Assembly: GCF_900105715.1 (NCBI RefSeq)
Contig: NZ_FNRY01000001.1
Location: 1,054,001 to 1,118,000 of the forward strand
DNA length: 64,000 bases
Source: Paramicrobacterium humi
GTDB lineage: Bacteria; Actinomycetota; Actinomycetes; Actinomycetales; Microbacteriaceae
Direction: 5' to 3'
The position numbers and the translations under genes were made by a program. Positions 25,780 through 33,937 of this stretch are shown here, one piece after another. How positions within the stretch are numbered: the first letter of the stretch is position 1; each line of letters opens with the position of its first letter. The notes under the pieces are model-generated. The model was not told the DNA's origin, did not search any database, and was given only the letters and a program-made list of their open reading frames with translations.

Positions 25780-26751
25780 CTAATCAGTCCCCGGTCGAGA
25801 GGTGTCGGCTTGCGCGGAGCGCCACCCGCTTGATGCGTCGTCGAAGTCTTGGAGCCAGCTGTTGACCTTTGTGGAAGCGTCTTGGCCGGCGAGTTGTTCG
25901 AGTCGCCTGAGCATCGGCAACCGGACGAGGCCGCTTTCATCGCGCAGATATTCCGACACGATCACGTTTGCGGCGACCTTGCCCATGCCGCCGAGCTCAG
26001 TTCTCTCTGCACAGATGCGGTGCATGGTCTCGGCTACGTCGAACGGATCGCTGGTCAGCATGAGCAATCCCACGTCGGTCGAGTCCTTCGCGCGCAGGCG
26101 ATAAGGCCGGTCGTCGTACTGCTTGATCCGGTCGCGGATCTTGTACGCCTTGGCGACCAGCAGTGCTGCGTGCCCGGCCACCATGATCTCGGTGGATTCT
26201 TGATCCGGGTCCCCGGGCAATGGCAGCAGCCCCATCGGCGACCTGTCGTAAAGCGCGAGCTCGATGCCCTCGGCCTTCGTGGCAGCATTCTTCTGCCCGG
26301 CGATGCGAGCAGCGCGCCGGCCTGCACCTGCGTAGGCCTCGGGAACGATCAGGTCGATCGTCGTGCGCTCGACCTGCCTGGTCCCCGATTCGCTCGTGTA
26401 GCCGTAGATGCCCGGGCGATCAGGATGCGCAGGTTCGAGACCGGCTGCCGCCATCAGGTCGCGGATCGCTGGTTCGCTGGCGACGAACTCGGGGTTCACC
26501 GCGAGGTCGGCGTCCTTGGTCGACTGCATCTCCATCTCAGGAATAGCGCTCTGCACCCGGGCGAACACAGCGTGCGCGCCGATCACGGTGAGCGACTCGC
26601 GGAACGGTTCCAGGTGGCGGATCGTATCTATGAGGAGCCGGCGCGAGAGTCGCGCGCTTTCGGCGTCGTCGGCGAGATCCTGGACGAACCCTCCTGCGGG
26701 TGCCCGGCGTATGCTTCCTCGTGGAGGGCGCACGTTCTCTTTCTCGGTCAT
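25780..26751 (-). CDS. AbiEii-like nucleotidyltransferase toxin
   Basis: 323 residues from ATG 26751, which overlaps the upstream HTH gene's stop as ATGA. The fold is suggested by LTVIGAHAVFARVQSAIPE, TKDADLAVNPE (the two-Asp metal motif), TIDLIVPEAYAG with the third acidic residue, and LLVAKAYKIRDRIKQYDDRPYRLRAKDSTDVGLLML (Lys-Asp motif III/IV region). This gene order (HTH antitoxin then nucleotidyltransferase) is that of AbiE/MenAT-type toxin-antitoxin and abortive-infection systems. Likely targets are tRNA 3' ends, from knowledge of related toxins. Confidence 0.75.
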   Translation of the reverse strand: MTEKENVRPPRGSIRRAPAGGFVQDLADDAESARLSRRLLIDTIRHLEPFRESLTVIGAHAVFARVQSAIPEMEMQSTKDADLAVNPEFVASEPAIRDLMAAAGLEPAHPDRPGIYGYTSESGTRQVERTTIDLIVPEAYAGAGRRAARIAGQKNAATKAEGIELALYDRSPMGLLPLPGDPDQESTEIMVAGHAALLVAKAYKIRDRIKQYDDRPYRLRAKDSTDVGLLMLTSDPFDVAETMHRICAERTELGGMGKVAANVIVSEYLRDESGLVRLPMLRRLEQLAGQDASTKVNSWLQDFDDASSGWRSAQADTSRPGTD

Positions 26752-27437
26752 GCCGCTGGTCTCTTTTCTGCGTTGCCAATTGCTTCGAGCAGGTCGAGCC
26801 CCACGTCTGACTGGCGATCTGGGGAAGCGATGGTGTCGATGATCGACCAGTCTGGACTCATCACAGAGAGCGTGTTCACTCGCTCGACGAAGCGCGAGGC
26901 ATTCTCGGTCAGAGGCAACGTGTATACCGTGCCCCGTGCGCCCTGCATGGGCTGTGTGTGCCACGGCTGCTCGAAGCCGGCGTCGATGTAGACCACAGGC
27001 CAGAACGACTGCGGGCCGCGCTCACTCCAGCCTCCGTAGAAGCCTTCCAGCGCCGAGAACGCGTACGTGGTGCCGCTGCTCTCCAGAAGCTCAGCCATCT
27101 CGCCGAGATCGGCAGTCACCGCTCTCGCGCCCACTCGTGCTGCGACAGGTGAGACCTGGGCGGCGACGCGGTAGACATCGAAGCGCTCGTTGAGAGAGGG
27201 GTCGACGAGGATCGCGGCCAGAATCTGATCGTCGGTGGACTGCTCGAGAAGATCCGGTCCGGGCTTGAAACCGAGCGTGCGCAGGAGCTTCACCACGGTG
27301 CCGTAGGCAGGATCTACCTGGCCACTCTCTATGCGTGAGAGCGTGGCCGCGGAGACGCCAGAGATTCGGGCGAGCTCCTTCTGGGTGAGCCGGCGATAGC
27401 GACGCGCCGTGCGCACGAGCTCTGCTGCACTGTCCAT
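26748..27437 (-). CDS. XRE-type HTH antitoxin
   Basis: 229 residues from ATG 27437, with GAGGAGG 8 bases upstream. The N-terminal HTH is RRYRRLTQKELARISGVSAATLSRIESGQVDPAYGTVVKLLRTLG. The C-terminal domain, with EGFYGGWSERGPQSFWPVVYID and GARGTVYTLPLTENASRFVERV, would bind the toxin. The gene overlaps the nucleotidyltransferase by 4 bases and is read first, as usual for antitoxins. Confidence 0.8.
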   Translation of the reverse strand: MDSAAELVRTARRYRRLTQKELARISGVSAATLSRIESGQVDPAYGTVVKLLRTLGFKPGPDLLEQSTDDQILAAILVDPSLNERFDVYRVAAQVSPVAARVGARAVTADLGEMAELLESSGTTYAFSALEGFYGGWSERGPQSFWPVVYIDAGFEQPWHTQPMQGARGTVYTLPLTENASRFVERVNTLSVMSPDWSIIDTIASPDRQSDVGLDLLEAIGNAEKRPAA

Positions 27438-27589
27438 GACGCAATCCTCCTCTCGTGATTCCATATTTGCAACCACGCGAAGGTCAGCTGATGCCGGACG
27501 GGATGTTTCTTCAGTTCCCGGCCGCAGAGTGATAGCAGCGGCGAGTCCAGCAGCTTGCGCGACCCGGGTTGCCGGCGTAGTCATGGAGC

Positions 27590-27748
27590 ATGAGCGACAA
27601 GATGAGCTGGGAAGAGTTCCAGGCCTCGTACGAGCCGCAAGAGGGCGAGATCACTCCCGATGTCTTCGCCGCTTATCTGCGGTACCTCTCGGACGGCAGG
27701 TGGAACGGCGAAGCGCACGAGTCCGAGCAGGCGCCTGAGCCGGAGTAG
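27590..27748 (+). CDS. Small acidic hypothetical protein
   Basis: 52 residues: MSDKMSWEEFQASYEPQEGE, then VFAAYLRYLSDGRWNGEA. GGAG lies 2-5 bases before the ATG at 27590. The gene is isolated between the toxin-antitoxin genes and the next small gene. No family recognised. Confidence 0.45.
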   Translation: MSDKMSWEEFQASYEPQEGEITPDVFAAYLRYLSDGRWNGEAHESEQAPEPE

Positions 27749-27857
27749 GTGGAGTTCAAGCCCCTCGGCGGGCTCGCGCACTTACCCCCAGCACGGGGTC
27801 TGGTGGCTTCTCCGGCTCGGAGCGTTAGATAGGGAGCCTCCCTACCCGAGGAGCACC

Positions 27858-28073
27858 ATGACGCCCGATCATGACTCCGCGCTCTGGTGTGCCCGCACCA
27901 AGGCGGACTACCTTCTCCACAAGCTGCCCGTCGAGCAGATCGCCTACCTCGGTGACGGCTTCCCGTGGAACGTCACCGTCGAGGACCTGCAGTTGGCCGC
28001 CGAGCATCTGAGCCCGGTGCAGTGCCGGGCGCTGCAGGCCAGCCATGAGCTCGGCTTGCTGGACGGTGGGTAG
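27858..28073 (+). CDS. Small hypothetical protein
   Basis: 71 residues with GAGGAG 5 bases before the ATG. Segments include TKADYLLHKLPVEQIAYLGDGF and LAAEHLSPVQCRALQASHELG. It is helical and soluble, with no known family. The stop lies 26 bases from the end of the convergent toxin-like gene. Confidence 0.55.
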   Translation: MTPDHDSALWCARTKADYLLHKLPVEQIAYLGDGFPWNVTVEDLQLAAEHLSPVQCRALQASHELGLLDGG

Positions 28074-28099
28074 GGCAGGGGATCGGTTCTACCGCACGC

Positions 28100-28522
28100 T
28101 CAGGACAACAGCTTCGCGAGCAGCTCAGCGGCACCCTTGGCGTCCAGTTCGAGGATCTCATCCTCGGGCACGCCGAGGCCGGTGAGCTGCTTGACCAGGA
28201 AAAGCGGCACAGACTTCTTGGGGCGCGGTGCCTCAGGCTCGCCGCGATCAGGCTTCACGCTGTCTTTGACACACGCCCAGAACTCATCCTCTGTTACCTG
28301 AAGCTGATCGCGCAGGATGTGCTTCCAGAGCGCTTGCGAGTACGTCTCCCCGTTGACGGGGCGCGAGATCCTCGTGCGCAGTATGTCGCCGTTCCACAGA
28401 GTGAGTTCCCACGTCTTGTGGTGGCGGATCTTCTGAGCGCGCGCGGTCCGGACGAGAACCCAGCCCTCGATCTCGCAGAACGCGTCGAGGTCCTTCTTGG
28501 TGCCAGGCGGGTGCTTACTCAC
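28100..28522 (-). CDS. Toxin-like partner of Phd/YefM-type antitoxin
   Basis: 140 residues. The core GWVLVRTARAQKIRHHKTWELTLWNGDILRTRISRPV resembles proteins annotated as cytotoxic translational repressors in actinobacterial toxin-antitoxin loci. LWKHILRDQLQVTEDEFWACV follows. It overlaps the upstream antitoxin gene by 8 bases. The biochemical activity is not evident from the sequence. Confidence 0.6.
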   Translation of the reverse strand: MSKHPPGTKKDLDAFCEIEGWVLVRTARAQKIRHHKTWELTLWNGDILRTRISRPVNGETYSQALWKHILRDQLQVTEDEFWACVKDSVKPDRGEPEAPRPKKSVPLFLVKQLTGLGVPEDEILELDAKGAAELLAKLLS

Positions 28523-28934
28523 CTCCGGCCGACATCCAGTCCTTCAGCTGCTCGTCCGACGACAGCCGCACCAGCTGCACGAGACCCCAGGCATCGCGGT
28601 GGTTCGGCGCGTACTGCAGCCGCTCGTCCCAGTCCTCGGCGTACTCGCGCAGTGCCTCGACGAGCTCGTCGAGCGCATCCGTGATCGTGGCGCCTTCCGA
28701 TGCAAACGGCCGGCCCTCCATCGTCGCGATCACGATGCCGTCCTCGCGGGTCACAGACACCCGAGACGACACGGTACGCGCGAAGTAGTCCCGGAGACGA
28801 TCCACAGCAGTGACCGCGACAACGTCGTTGTCCCGCTGGAGCGTGACGGTGCGGCCGCGCTTGGCATCGTCGAACACGTCCTTGAGATGCGTTCGCGCCT
28901 GCGTGTAGTTCGGGTAGTCCGCGACAAGCGACAT
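28515..28934 (-). CDS. Prevent-host-death (Phd/YefM-like) antitoxin
   Basis: 139 residues. The N-terminal part follows the Phd/YefM pattern: ADYPNYTQARTHLKDVFDDAKRGRTVTLQRDNDVVAVTAVDRLRDYF. A C-terminal extension has VIATMEGRPFASEGATITDALDELVEALREYAEDWDERL, which resembles a HicB-like sheet-helix tail. It is the first gene of a two-gene module and lies directly behind a four-copy 9-bp operator array (28951-28986), consistent with autoregulation. Confidence 0.75.
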   Translation of the reverse strand: MSLVADYPNYTQARTHLKDVFDDAKRGRTVTLQRDNDVVAVTAVDRLRDYFARTVSSRVSVTREDGIVIATMEGRPFASEGATITDALDELVEALREYAEDWDERLQYAPNHRDAWGLVQLVRLSSDEQLKDWMSAGGE

Positions 28935-28950
28935 GATCTCGGCCTTTCCA

Positions 28951-28986
28951 GTACCGTGCGTACTCCACGTACGTCACGTACTCAGT
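28951..28986. promoter_or_regulatory. Four 9-bp GTAC repeats, antitoxin operator
   Basis: GTAC recurs at 28951, 28960, 28969 and 28978, an exact 9-base period: GTACCGTGC, GTACTCCAC, GTACGTCAC, GTACTCAGT. ATAC follows at 28987. The block is 16 bases upstream of the Phd/YefM-like start codon, where an autorepressor would bind. Confidence 0.75.
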
Positions 28987-29009
28987 ATACGCTGGGGCGG
29001 TTGCCTTGG

Positions 29010-29306
29010 CTACCGCAACTCAGGATGCTTGACGCGGCCGCAGCTGCCGCAGACTCGGTATCCGATGGAGGCCTCCGAGCCGCACTGCATGCACGGCTGC
29101 GAGAGCAGGAAGGCGAGCTTCTGGCGCTGGTCCTCGGCGCGCGAGTGAGCGAGCCAGAACCAGAAGATCGTCCAGCCGATGGACCAGGTCAAGCGCAAGA
29201 TGCTGCCAAAGCCGTCGCCTGCTTCCCACTCGCCAGGGACCTTGAAGAATTGCATTAGAGCGATGAGCGCGGCGATCACGCCGAAGATACGGAAGATGAG
29301 AATCAT
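29010..29306 (-). CDS. Small membrane protein with C-terminal zinc ribbon
   Basis: 98 residues from ATG 29306. There are two membrane segments (LIFRIFGVIAALIALMQFF and LTWSIGWTIFWFWLAHS), then CMQCG and CGSCG forming a zinc ribbon at the C-terminus. No family name is known. It stands alone between the Phd-type module and the replication-like gene. Confidence 0.65.
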   Translation of the reverse strand: MILIFRIFGVIAALIALMQFFKVPGEWEAGDGFGSILRLTWSIGWTIFWFWLAHSRAEDQRQKLAFLLSQPCMQCGSEASIGYRVCGSCGRVKHPELR

Positions 29307-29420
29307 GGTTGGACCTAACTGAAGCATTGACCGCACGCGATGCCGCGACGGCTCTGATCGTTGATTGATGCTGCTATTGGGGAATGGAGGATTCGAGGTG
29401 GTGGCCGAGGAGCCTGGTGC

Positions 29421-30005
29421 TCAGACGCAGCGGCGCCTCAGGCCGTAGATCGCCGCGTCAGAGGTCGCGGGCGACCAGCCGGGGAGCTGCTCAGCAAGCG
29501 GCTCCGGAGTGTTCATCAGCGAGCCGGGACGGGAGCGGCTGTAGCCCCAGTCGCCGGTGCGCTCGGTGATCTCTTTCAGCCGGCGCGTGAGCGTGTGCCG
29601 GGAGACCGGCACCTCGCGCGGGTAGCGCTTCCGCATCCAGTGCCGGTAGAGCTCGTGCAGGAACGTTCCGGGCAGGAAGTCCCAGGCGAATTCGGGCTCG
29701 AAGGTCTTCCAGAACATCGCCACACGGCGCGAGTCGCGCGACTGCGAGGATGTGCTGTTGGCAGCTCGTGAAGCCACAGCAGCTCGGGCTGGGTCTTCCA
29801 GCTCCAGAGCAGAGCTGATCGCCGACCAGAGCGGCGTCGACTCGGGATTGGCTCGCAGCTCGTCGACGTAGGAGTCGAACAGATCGTTCACGGCTTCGCG
29901 GGCGGTGTTCAGGCTCACGAGGTCGTCGAATCCGACCGGGCGGTCGACGTCGATTCGGCTCAGGTGAACGAGAGCGGTGGTGAGGGTCTTCTGGTCTAGA
30001 GGCAC
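29421..30005 (-). CDS. Primase C-terminal-like (winged-helix) protein
   Basis: 194 residues. The C-terminal 90 residues, FLPGTFLHELYRHWMRKRYPREVPVSRHTLTRRLKEITERTGDWGYSRSR by its segments (ELYRHWM, PVSRHTL, RRLKEI), show the pattern of the winged-helix tail of P4/D5 primase-helicases. The similar tail of the primase at 109-1746 has ELHDAYTEW and FGRALDKLG. No helicase domain is present. The N-terminal half is helical and unknown. It is either a stand-alone replication accessory protein or the surviving end of a primase. The repeat-rich gap behind it supports a replication link. Confidence 0.5.
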   Translation of the reverse strand: MPLDQKTLTTALVHLSRIDVDRPVGFDDLVSLNTAREAVNDLFDSYVDELRANPESTPLWSAISSALELEDPARAAVASRAANSTSSQSRDSRRVAMFWKTFEPEFAWDFLPGTFLHELYRHWMRKRYPREVPVSRHTLTRRLKEITERTGDWGYSRSRPGSLMNTPEPLAEQLPGWSPATSDAAIYGLRRRCV

Positions 30006-30169
30006 TTCTCTTCTCCTTCGTTGAGAACGAACAGTGGGCTGGGTTCAGCTGGGCAGCACAGGGCTGGAGAGCGCACAGCGCAGTCCCGGACACCACCCGT
30101 GCCGGCTGTGCCGGCTGCAGCACCGGAACGGAAGGCCGGTGATGCTCGAGGCGCGAGCGCAGAGCCTTT

Positions 30170-30188
30170 CATTGCAATAAATGCAATG
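30170..30188. promoter_or_regulatory. Perfect 7-bp inverted repeat CATTGCA/TGCAATG
   Basis: CATTGCA (30170-30176) and TGCAATG (30182-30188) flank ATAAA. It lies in the short gap between the divergent primase-like gene and the zinc-ribbon gene, so it is a plausible shared operator. Confidence 0.6.
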
Positions 30189-30264
30189 GTTTCGGGGCAC
30201 GGATAGCCGCGCACCCGCTACTCTCGACGTGTGCACGCGAGGAAGCGCAGGAGGCGATCGAGAG

Positions 30265-30450
30265 ATGGCACAGCATGACGACCCCCTCGACGGCCTCATG
30301 CCCGAGGACGACAGCTACAGGACTTGTCCGGTGTGCGGCAGAGACTGTGCTCCTGAGGTGATCGATACGGGCAGCAGCGTCCGCGTCGCGTTCTCGTGCC
30401 CTGAGCACGGCGCGCATTCGATGGTCGACCCGTTCACCGAAGAGCTCTGA
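30265..30450 (+). CDS. Small zinc-ribbon protein
   Basis: 61 residues, AGGAGG 11 bases before the ATG. Motif CPVCGRDCAPE and later FSCPEHGAH give Cys/His ligands for one zinc. The acidic N-terminus reads AQHDDPLDGLMPEDD. It is divergent from the primase-like gene and borders the repeat-rich gap. Confidence 0.6.
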   Translation: MAQHDDPLDGLMPEDDSYRTCPVCGRDCAPEVIDTGSSVRVAFSCPEHGAHSMVDPFTEEL

Positions 30451-30549
30451 GCAGGGCAGCTCGATAAGGGTTGCAGCTGCCCACGAGCAGCGCAGTTGAC
30501 ACCCATTCAGGGGTGCTCAGCGCAGTCTTGAGGGGGAAATCAGCGAAAT

Positions 30550-31100
30550 GTACCACCGGATGTACCCGTTTCGCTTTTCCTGCTCAGAGGGCAAGAAGTG
30601 CTGGTGAGCATTGTTTTCTGAAGCTCAGGCGTGGATTTTGTGTAACCGGTGGATTTTGCGAAAGGGTACGCCGCTGCGGGCCTTCTTGCTTGATATTTCA
30701 ATGAAGTAGAGAGAAATAGAGAGAGATGTACCCGATGTACCAGCAAAAGTCAGAAACTCCACACGTGTGCGCGCATGCGCGCACACGCATAGGGTTTAGC
30801 GGAAACACCGGTACATCGGGAACATTTGCCTGATTGTGCACAGCTATCCCCGGTCAGCGAGCAATTCGCAAGTACCCGTTTGCGATTTGCTGCCGGTTAC
30901 ACGGAGGCGCGGGCGCTGTGGTGCGGCCGTGCGATATTGGCCTTGACCGGGTGTTTTCGCGTTCAGCACGGCGTACCAGCGAAACGGGTACATTTGCTCG
31001 TTCGCGGTGGTTCCAGGGCCGTGGATCGTCCTACCGGATGCTATCGCCGGCACTCGAGCCCTGACGAGCTACTCGAGGTAGACCCGGGCAGTTGGCGTAC
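30550..31100. repeat. Dispersed GTACCCGTTTCGC-type repeats
   Basis: GTAC occurs at 30550, 30562, 30666, 30728, 30737, 30811, 30872, 30973, 30988 and 31097. The extended motif is clearest in GTACCCGTTTCGC (30562-30574), GTACCCGTTTGCG (30872-30884) and the inverted GCGAAACGGGTAC (30979-30991); a shorter GCGAAAGGGTAC ends at 30669. Orientation varies and the spacing is irregular, unlike arrays A and B. Confidence 0.65.
30764..30787. repeat. Perfect 24-bp alternating palindrome
   Basis: CGTGTGCGCGCATGCGCGCACACG reads identically on both strands over 24 bases, described here as two 12-base halves CGTGTGCGCGCA and TGCGCGCACACG. It alternates pyrimidine and purine at every step, which favours Z-DNA and cruciform extrusion. 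It sits in the middle of the GTACC repeat region. Confidence 0.85.
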
Positions 31101-31432
31101 CCGGGGCGACCTCCGTGAGCCCGTTGTCGCGAATCGTGACGACACTCGGGTCTTGCGGATCACCGACTTCATCGGCGAAGCTCGTCTCACTGATGCTGAG
31201 CCCGGGGTCTTCGGCCCATGCGCGGCGAACGCTCTCTGGCTGGCCGAGCTAGCTCCTTGAGCCAGTCAATCTCTTTATTGCACACGAGCATCGACTACGT
31301 GTCGTCCACCACGTGGTGTGCCTCGGCATGCAGCAGCTTCGGGCGCCTTCGCCTGAGGCAGCCAGCTGCCGGATCTCGCCCTAGACGACCTCGTGAAAGG
31401 TGTCCGCGTGAATGCGCCGAACCGTCGGCAAC

Positions 31433-33892
31433 CTACCGGATATTGAGTTCTCTCGATACAACTGTGTCGTTTGAAGACACTGCCACATCGACACGGTATG
31501 ACCCTGCCACATGCTCCCACCGGCCGGCATTGGTCGACCACTGTCGAAACGAACGGGGCTCAATAGGAATCTCGATGGGTAGACGGTCTCCCTCGGCCAC
31601 TTTGTGTTTAGAGAATGCGACAAGTTTCCGAGGCTCGTCACCATCGGCCAGCTTCAGGTAGATCTGCACGACCGCCGTCGCCGCGCGGGTGCCGGAATTC
31701 ACGAGTTCCGCAGTCACGAGCGCTCCTTGGCGATTCTGCTGCATTTGAACGTTCTTGATCTGCACCTCGCCGTAAGACAATCCGTGGCCGAAGGGGTAAA
31801 GCGCTGGCACCCCTGAATGCTCATGGTGGCGGTAACCGATGCGCCCTTCATCCGCATAGGTGAATGTTCCTCCGGACCCGGACCAGCCTGCGCCGCCATC
31901 GCCCTCGTAGCCGAGCTCAACGGCGTCTTCGATTCGTCGTGGGATGGAGAATGGAAGGCGACCACCTGGATCTGCATCGCCGAAGAGGACGTCACCAACA
32001 GCTGCACCGATCTCCTGACCGGCATACCCGATAAACATCTGGGCAGCGGCCCCGTCTGCAGGAGTGAGATCTACCGCTGCCCCGGCGTTTACGAGCACGA
32101 TAGTGCGCGGGTTGCATGCGATCACGCGTCTTACCAGCTCGGCTTGCTGGCCCGGCAGCTCCATGCTTGGGCGGTCGCCGCCTTCCATCTCATACTCGCC
32201 GCCGGTACCGACGACGACGACAGCGGCATCTGCATCTTCGGAGAGAGCAACTGCTTCCGCCATCGGGTCGTCCGCCTGGGGCGCGTGCATGCCAAGAATG
32301 ACACCGGCTGTCGCGGACTTCTCGGTCCGTGTCTCGAGATCGACGACCACGCGATATCTCTTACCGGACTCTAGGTGTAGCGAATGCAACGTCTCAGCGG
32401 AACCCCTGCCGAAAAAGTGCGGTCCGCCGCCTTCAGCATCGTCCGAGTCGAGAATGATCTCTCCATCGATCGTGGCCACTGCATGGCCTGCACTGACCAT
32501 TCCGAAAGTGTACTCCCCAGTAGCCGGCACAATGAGGTCTGCCGTGGCTCGCACCGATGTCTCGGCCATTGGGACTTCTGGGAGAGGCGCTCCGATCCAT
32601 GTCAGCTCCAGTTTGCTGACCGTTTCCGTGCGGACTAGTTCTCCCCTGCGGAAGTACTCGAGCGTTGCCCCGGAATGACCGTCGACACTGGTGAGAACGG
32701 AACGCGTCAACACCGGTGCGAATCGTGAGATGGAGCCGCCCTCTGCGTGCAGAACTTCGATCTTGTGCCCCGCTGCGGCTTTGATTCCGTCGAGCACGTT
32801 GACTTCGTGTGCTGGGTTGACGAGGGACGACCCTCCGCCCTGGATCGCTGTTAGAGCAGCCTTGGGGCCGACGACGGCGAGGCGCCTCAGTTCCGACCGT
32901 TTCAGCGGAAGGATGCCGTCGTTCGATAGCAGAACCATACCCTCGATGGCGGCGTGCCGGACCAATTCGCGATCCGCGGGATCGTCGACGGATGTTTCCG
33001 CGCCGGGAGTACGATCGAACGCACCGACGCGGCGCGCCAGCTTGATGACCCGGTTCGCTTTATCGGACACCGTCGCGTCGGCAACAGTGCCATCATGAAT
33101 GCGCTCTTCCAAGTGATGACCGAAATAGTCCGGCGGTCCTGGCATTTCGATGTCAAGACCGGCGTTTGCCGCGTCGACAGAAGAGTCCACGCCGCCCCAG
33201 TCAGAGATTACGACGCCGTCGAAGTCCCATTCGTCCTTCAGGATTCCCGAAAGCAGACGGTGGTTGGCAGAACAATGTGTCCCGTTGAGCTTGTTGTATG
33301 CAGACATGACGGCCCAGGAACGACCGTCACGAACTGCCATCTCAAACGGGAGGAGATAGACCTCACGAAGCGGCCGTTCCGCAACCTGCACGTTGACACT
33401 TTCGCGTTCGATCTCGGAATCGTTCACGACGAGATGCTTCGGGACGGCAGCGACACCACCGTCCTGAAGTCCACGCACAACGGAGCGAGCAAGCGCTCCG
33501 GCGTGGAAGGGGTCTTCGCCGTAGCACTCGAAATTTCGCCCTGCCAGGGGATACCGGTGCAGGTTGATAGTCGGACCCAGCAATACGTCTGATTGCTTTC
33601 GGCGGCACTCCTTGGCGAGAAGAGTCGCAAGCTCATATGCCAGTTCCGTGTTCCATGTGGCCCCAACGGAAGATCCAGACGGGAAGCACACGGACGTCGA
33701 CCCGTGGAAGGAGTCGCCCCGAGCGCCGTTGGAACCATCCGTCATTTTGATCGATGAAAGTCCGACGCGTGGAACTGCCGGTGTCGTCCACGGGCCATCA
33801 CCCGAGGTCAATGACAGTCGTTCTTCGAGCGTGAGGTCTGCGGCTGTCAGTTCGATGCGATGCGAGCGCTGATCCTCGTTGTTGTCAGTCAT
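31433..33892 (-). CDS. GH3 beta-glycosidase with PA14-like insert
   Basis: 819 residues. The GH3 TIM-barrel has LLGPTINLHRYPLAGRNFECYGEDP, KHLVVND (about 152-158), RPLREVYLLPFE, and the nucleophile region DGVVISDWGG with Asp231. A PA14-like beta domain lies at about 400-540 (GEYTFGMVSAGHAVATIDGE), then the second GH3 domain (VVVVGTGGEYEMEGGDRPSMELP) and a fibronectin III-like end. There is no signal peptide, so it acts in the cytoplasm on imported glycosides. It is the last gene of the leftward sugar operon, 45 bases after the fusion gene. Confidence 0.95.
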   Translation of the reverse strand: MTDNNEDQRSHRIELTAADLTLEERLSLTSGDGPWTTPAVPRVGLSSIKMTDGSNGARGDSFHGSTSVCFPSGSSVGATWNTELAYELATLLAKECRRKQSDVLLGPTINLHRYPLAGRNFECYGEDPFHAGALARSVVRGLQDGGVAAVPKHLVVNDSEIERESVNVQVAERPLREVYLLPFEMAVRDGRSWAVMSAYNKLNGTHCSANHRLLSGILKDEWDFDGVVISDWGGVDSSVDAANAGLDIEMPGPPDYFGHHLEERIHDGTVADATVSDKANRVIKLARRVGAFDRTPGAETSVDDPADRELVRHAAIEGMVLLSNDGILPLKRSELRRLAVVGPKAALTAIQGGGSSLVNPAHEVNVLDGIKAAAGHKIEVLHAEGGSISRFAPVLTRSVLTSVDGHSGATLEYFRRGELVRTETVSKLELTWIGAPLPEVPMAETSVRATADLIVPATGEYTFGMVSAGHAVATIDGEIILDSDDAEGGGPHFFGRGSAETLHSLHLESGKRYRVVVDLETRTEKSATAGVILGMHAPQADDPMAEAVALSEDADAAVVVVGTGGEYEMEGGDRPSMELPGQQAELVRRVIACNPRTIVLVNAGAAVDLTPADGAAAQMFIGYAGQEIGAAVGDVLFGDADPGGRLPFSIPRRIEDAVELGYEGDGGAGWSGSGGTFTYADEGRIGYRHHEHSGVPALYPFGHGLSYGEVQIKNVQMQQNRQGALVTAELVNSGTRAATAVVQIYLKLADGDEPRKLVAFSKHKVAEGDRLPIEIPIEPRSFRQWSTNAGRWEHVAGSYRVDVAVSSNDTVVSRELNIR

Positions 33893-33937
33893 GAAACTCT
33901 TCCTGGCTTGAGCTGTGATGACGCGATTTAGTGTTCG

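Larger units (their letters stand above)
30451..31432. other. Gene-free region with GTACC repeats
   Basis: Frames on both strands show no recognisable protein. The stretch 30541-31100 carries ten GTAC sites in the context GCGAAAC-GGGTAC, an AT-rich patch at about 30690-30730, and a 24-bp palindrome (30764-30787). From 31069 to 31243 the minus strand has an unbroken frame (ending PGTPTARVYLE) without a start codon, possibly a gene fragment downstream of the GH3 gene. The region resembles an origin-like locus beside a replication-type gene. Confidence 0.55.

Noticed and set aside
30826-31260. 144-residue plus-strand frame in the GTACC repeat region
   Set aside because: It runs through the repeats, has no ribosome-binding site and shows no recognisable domain.
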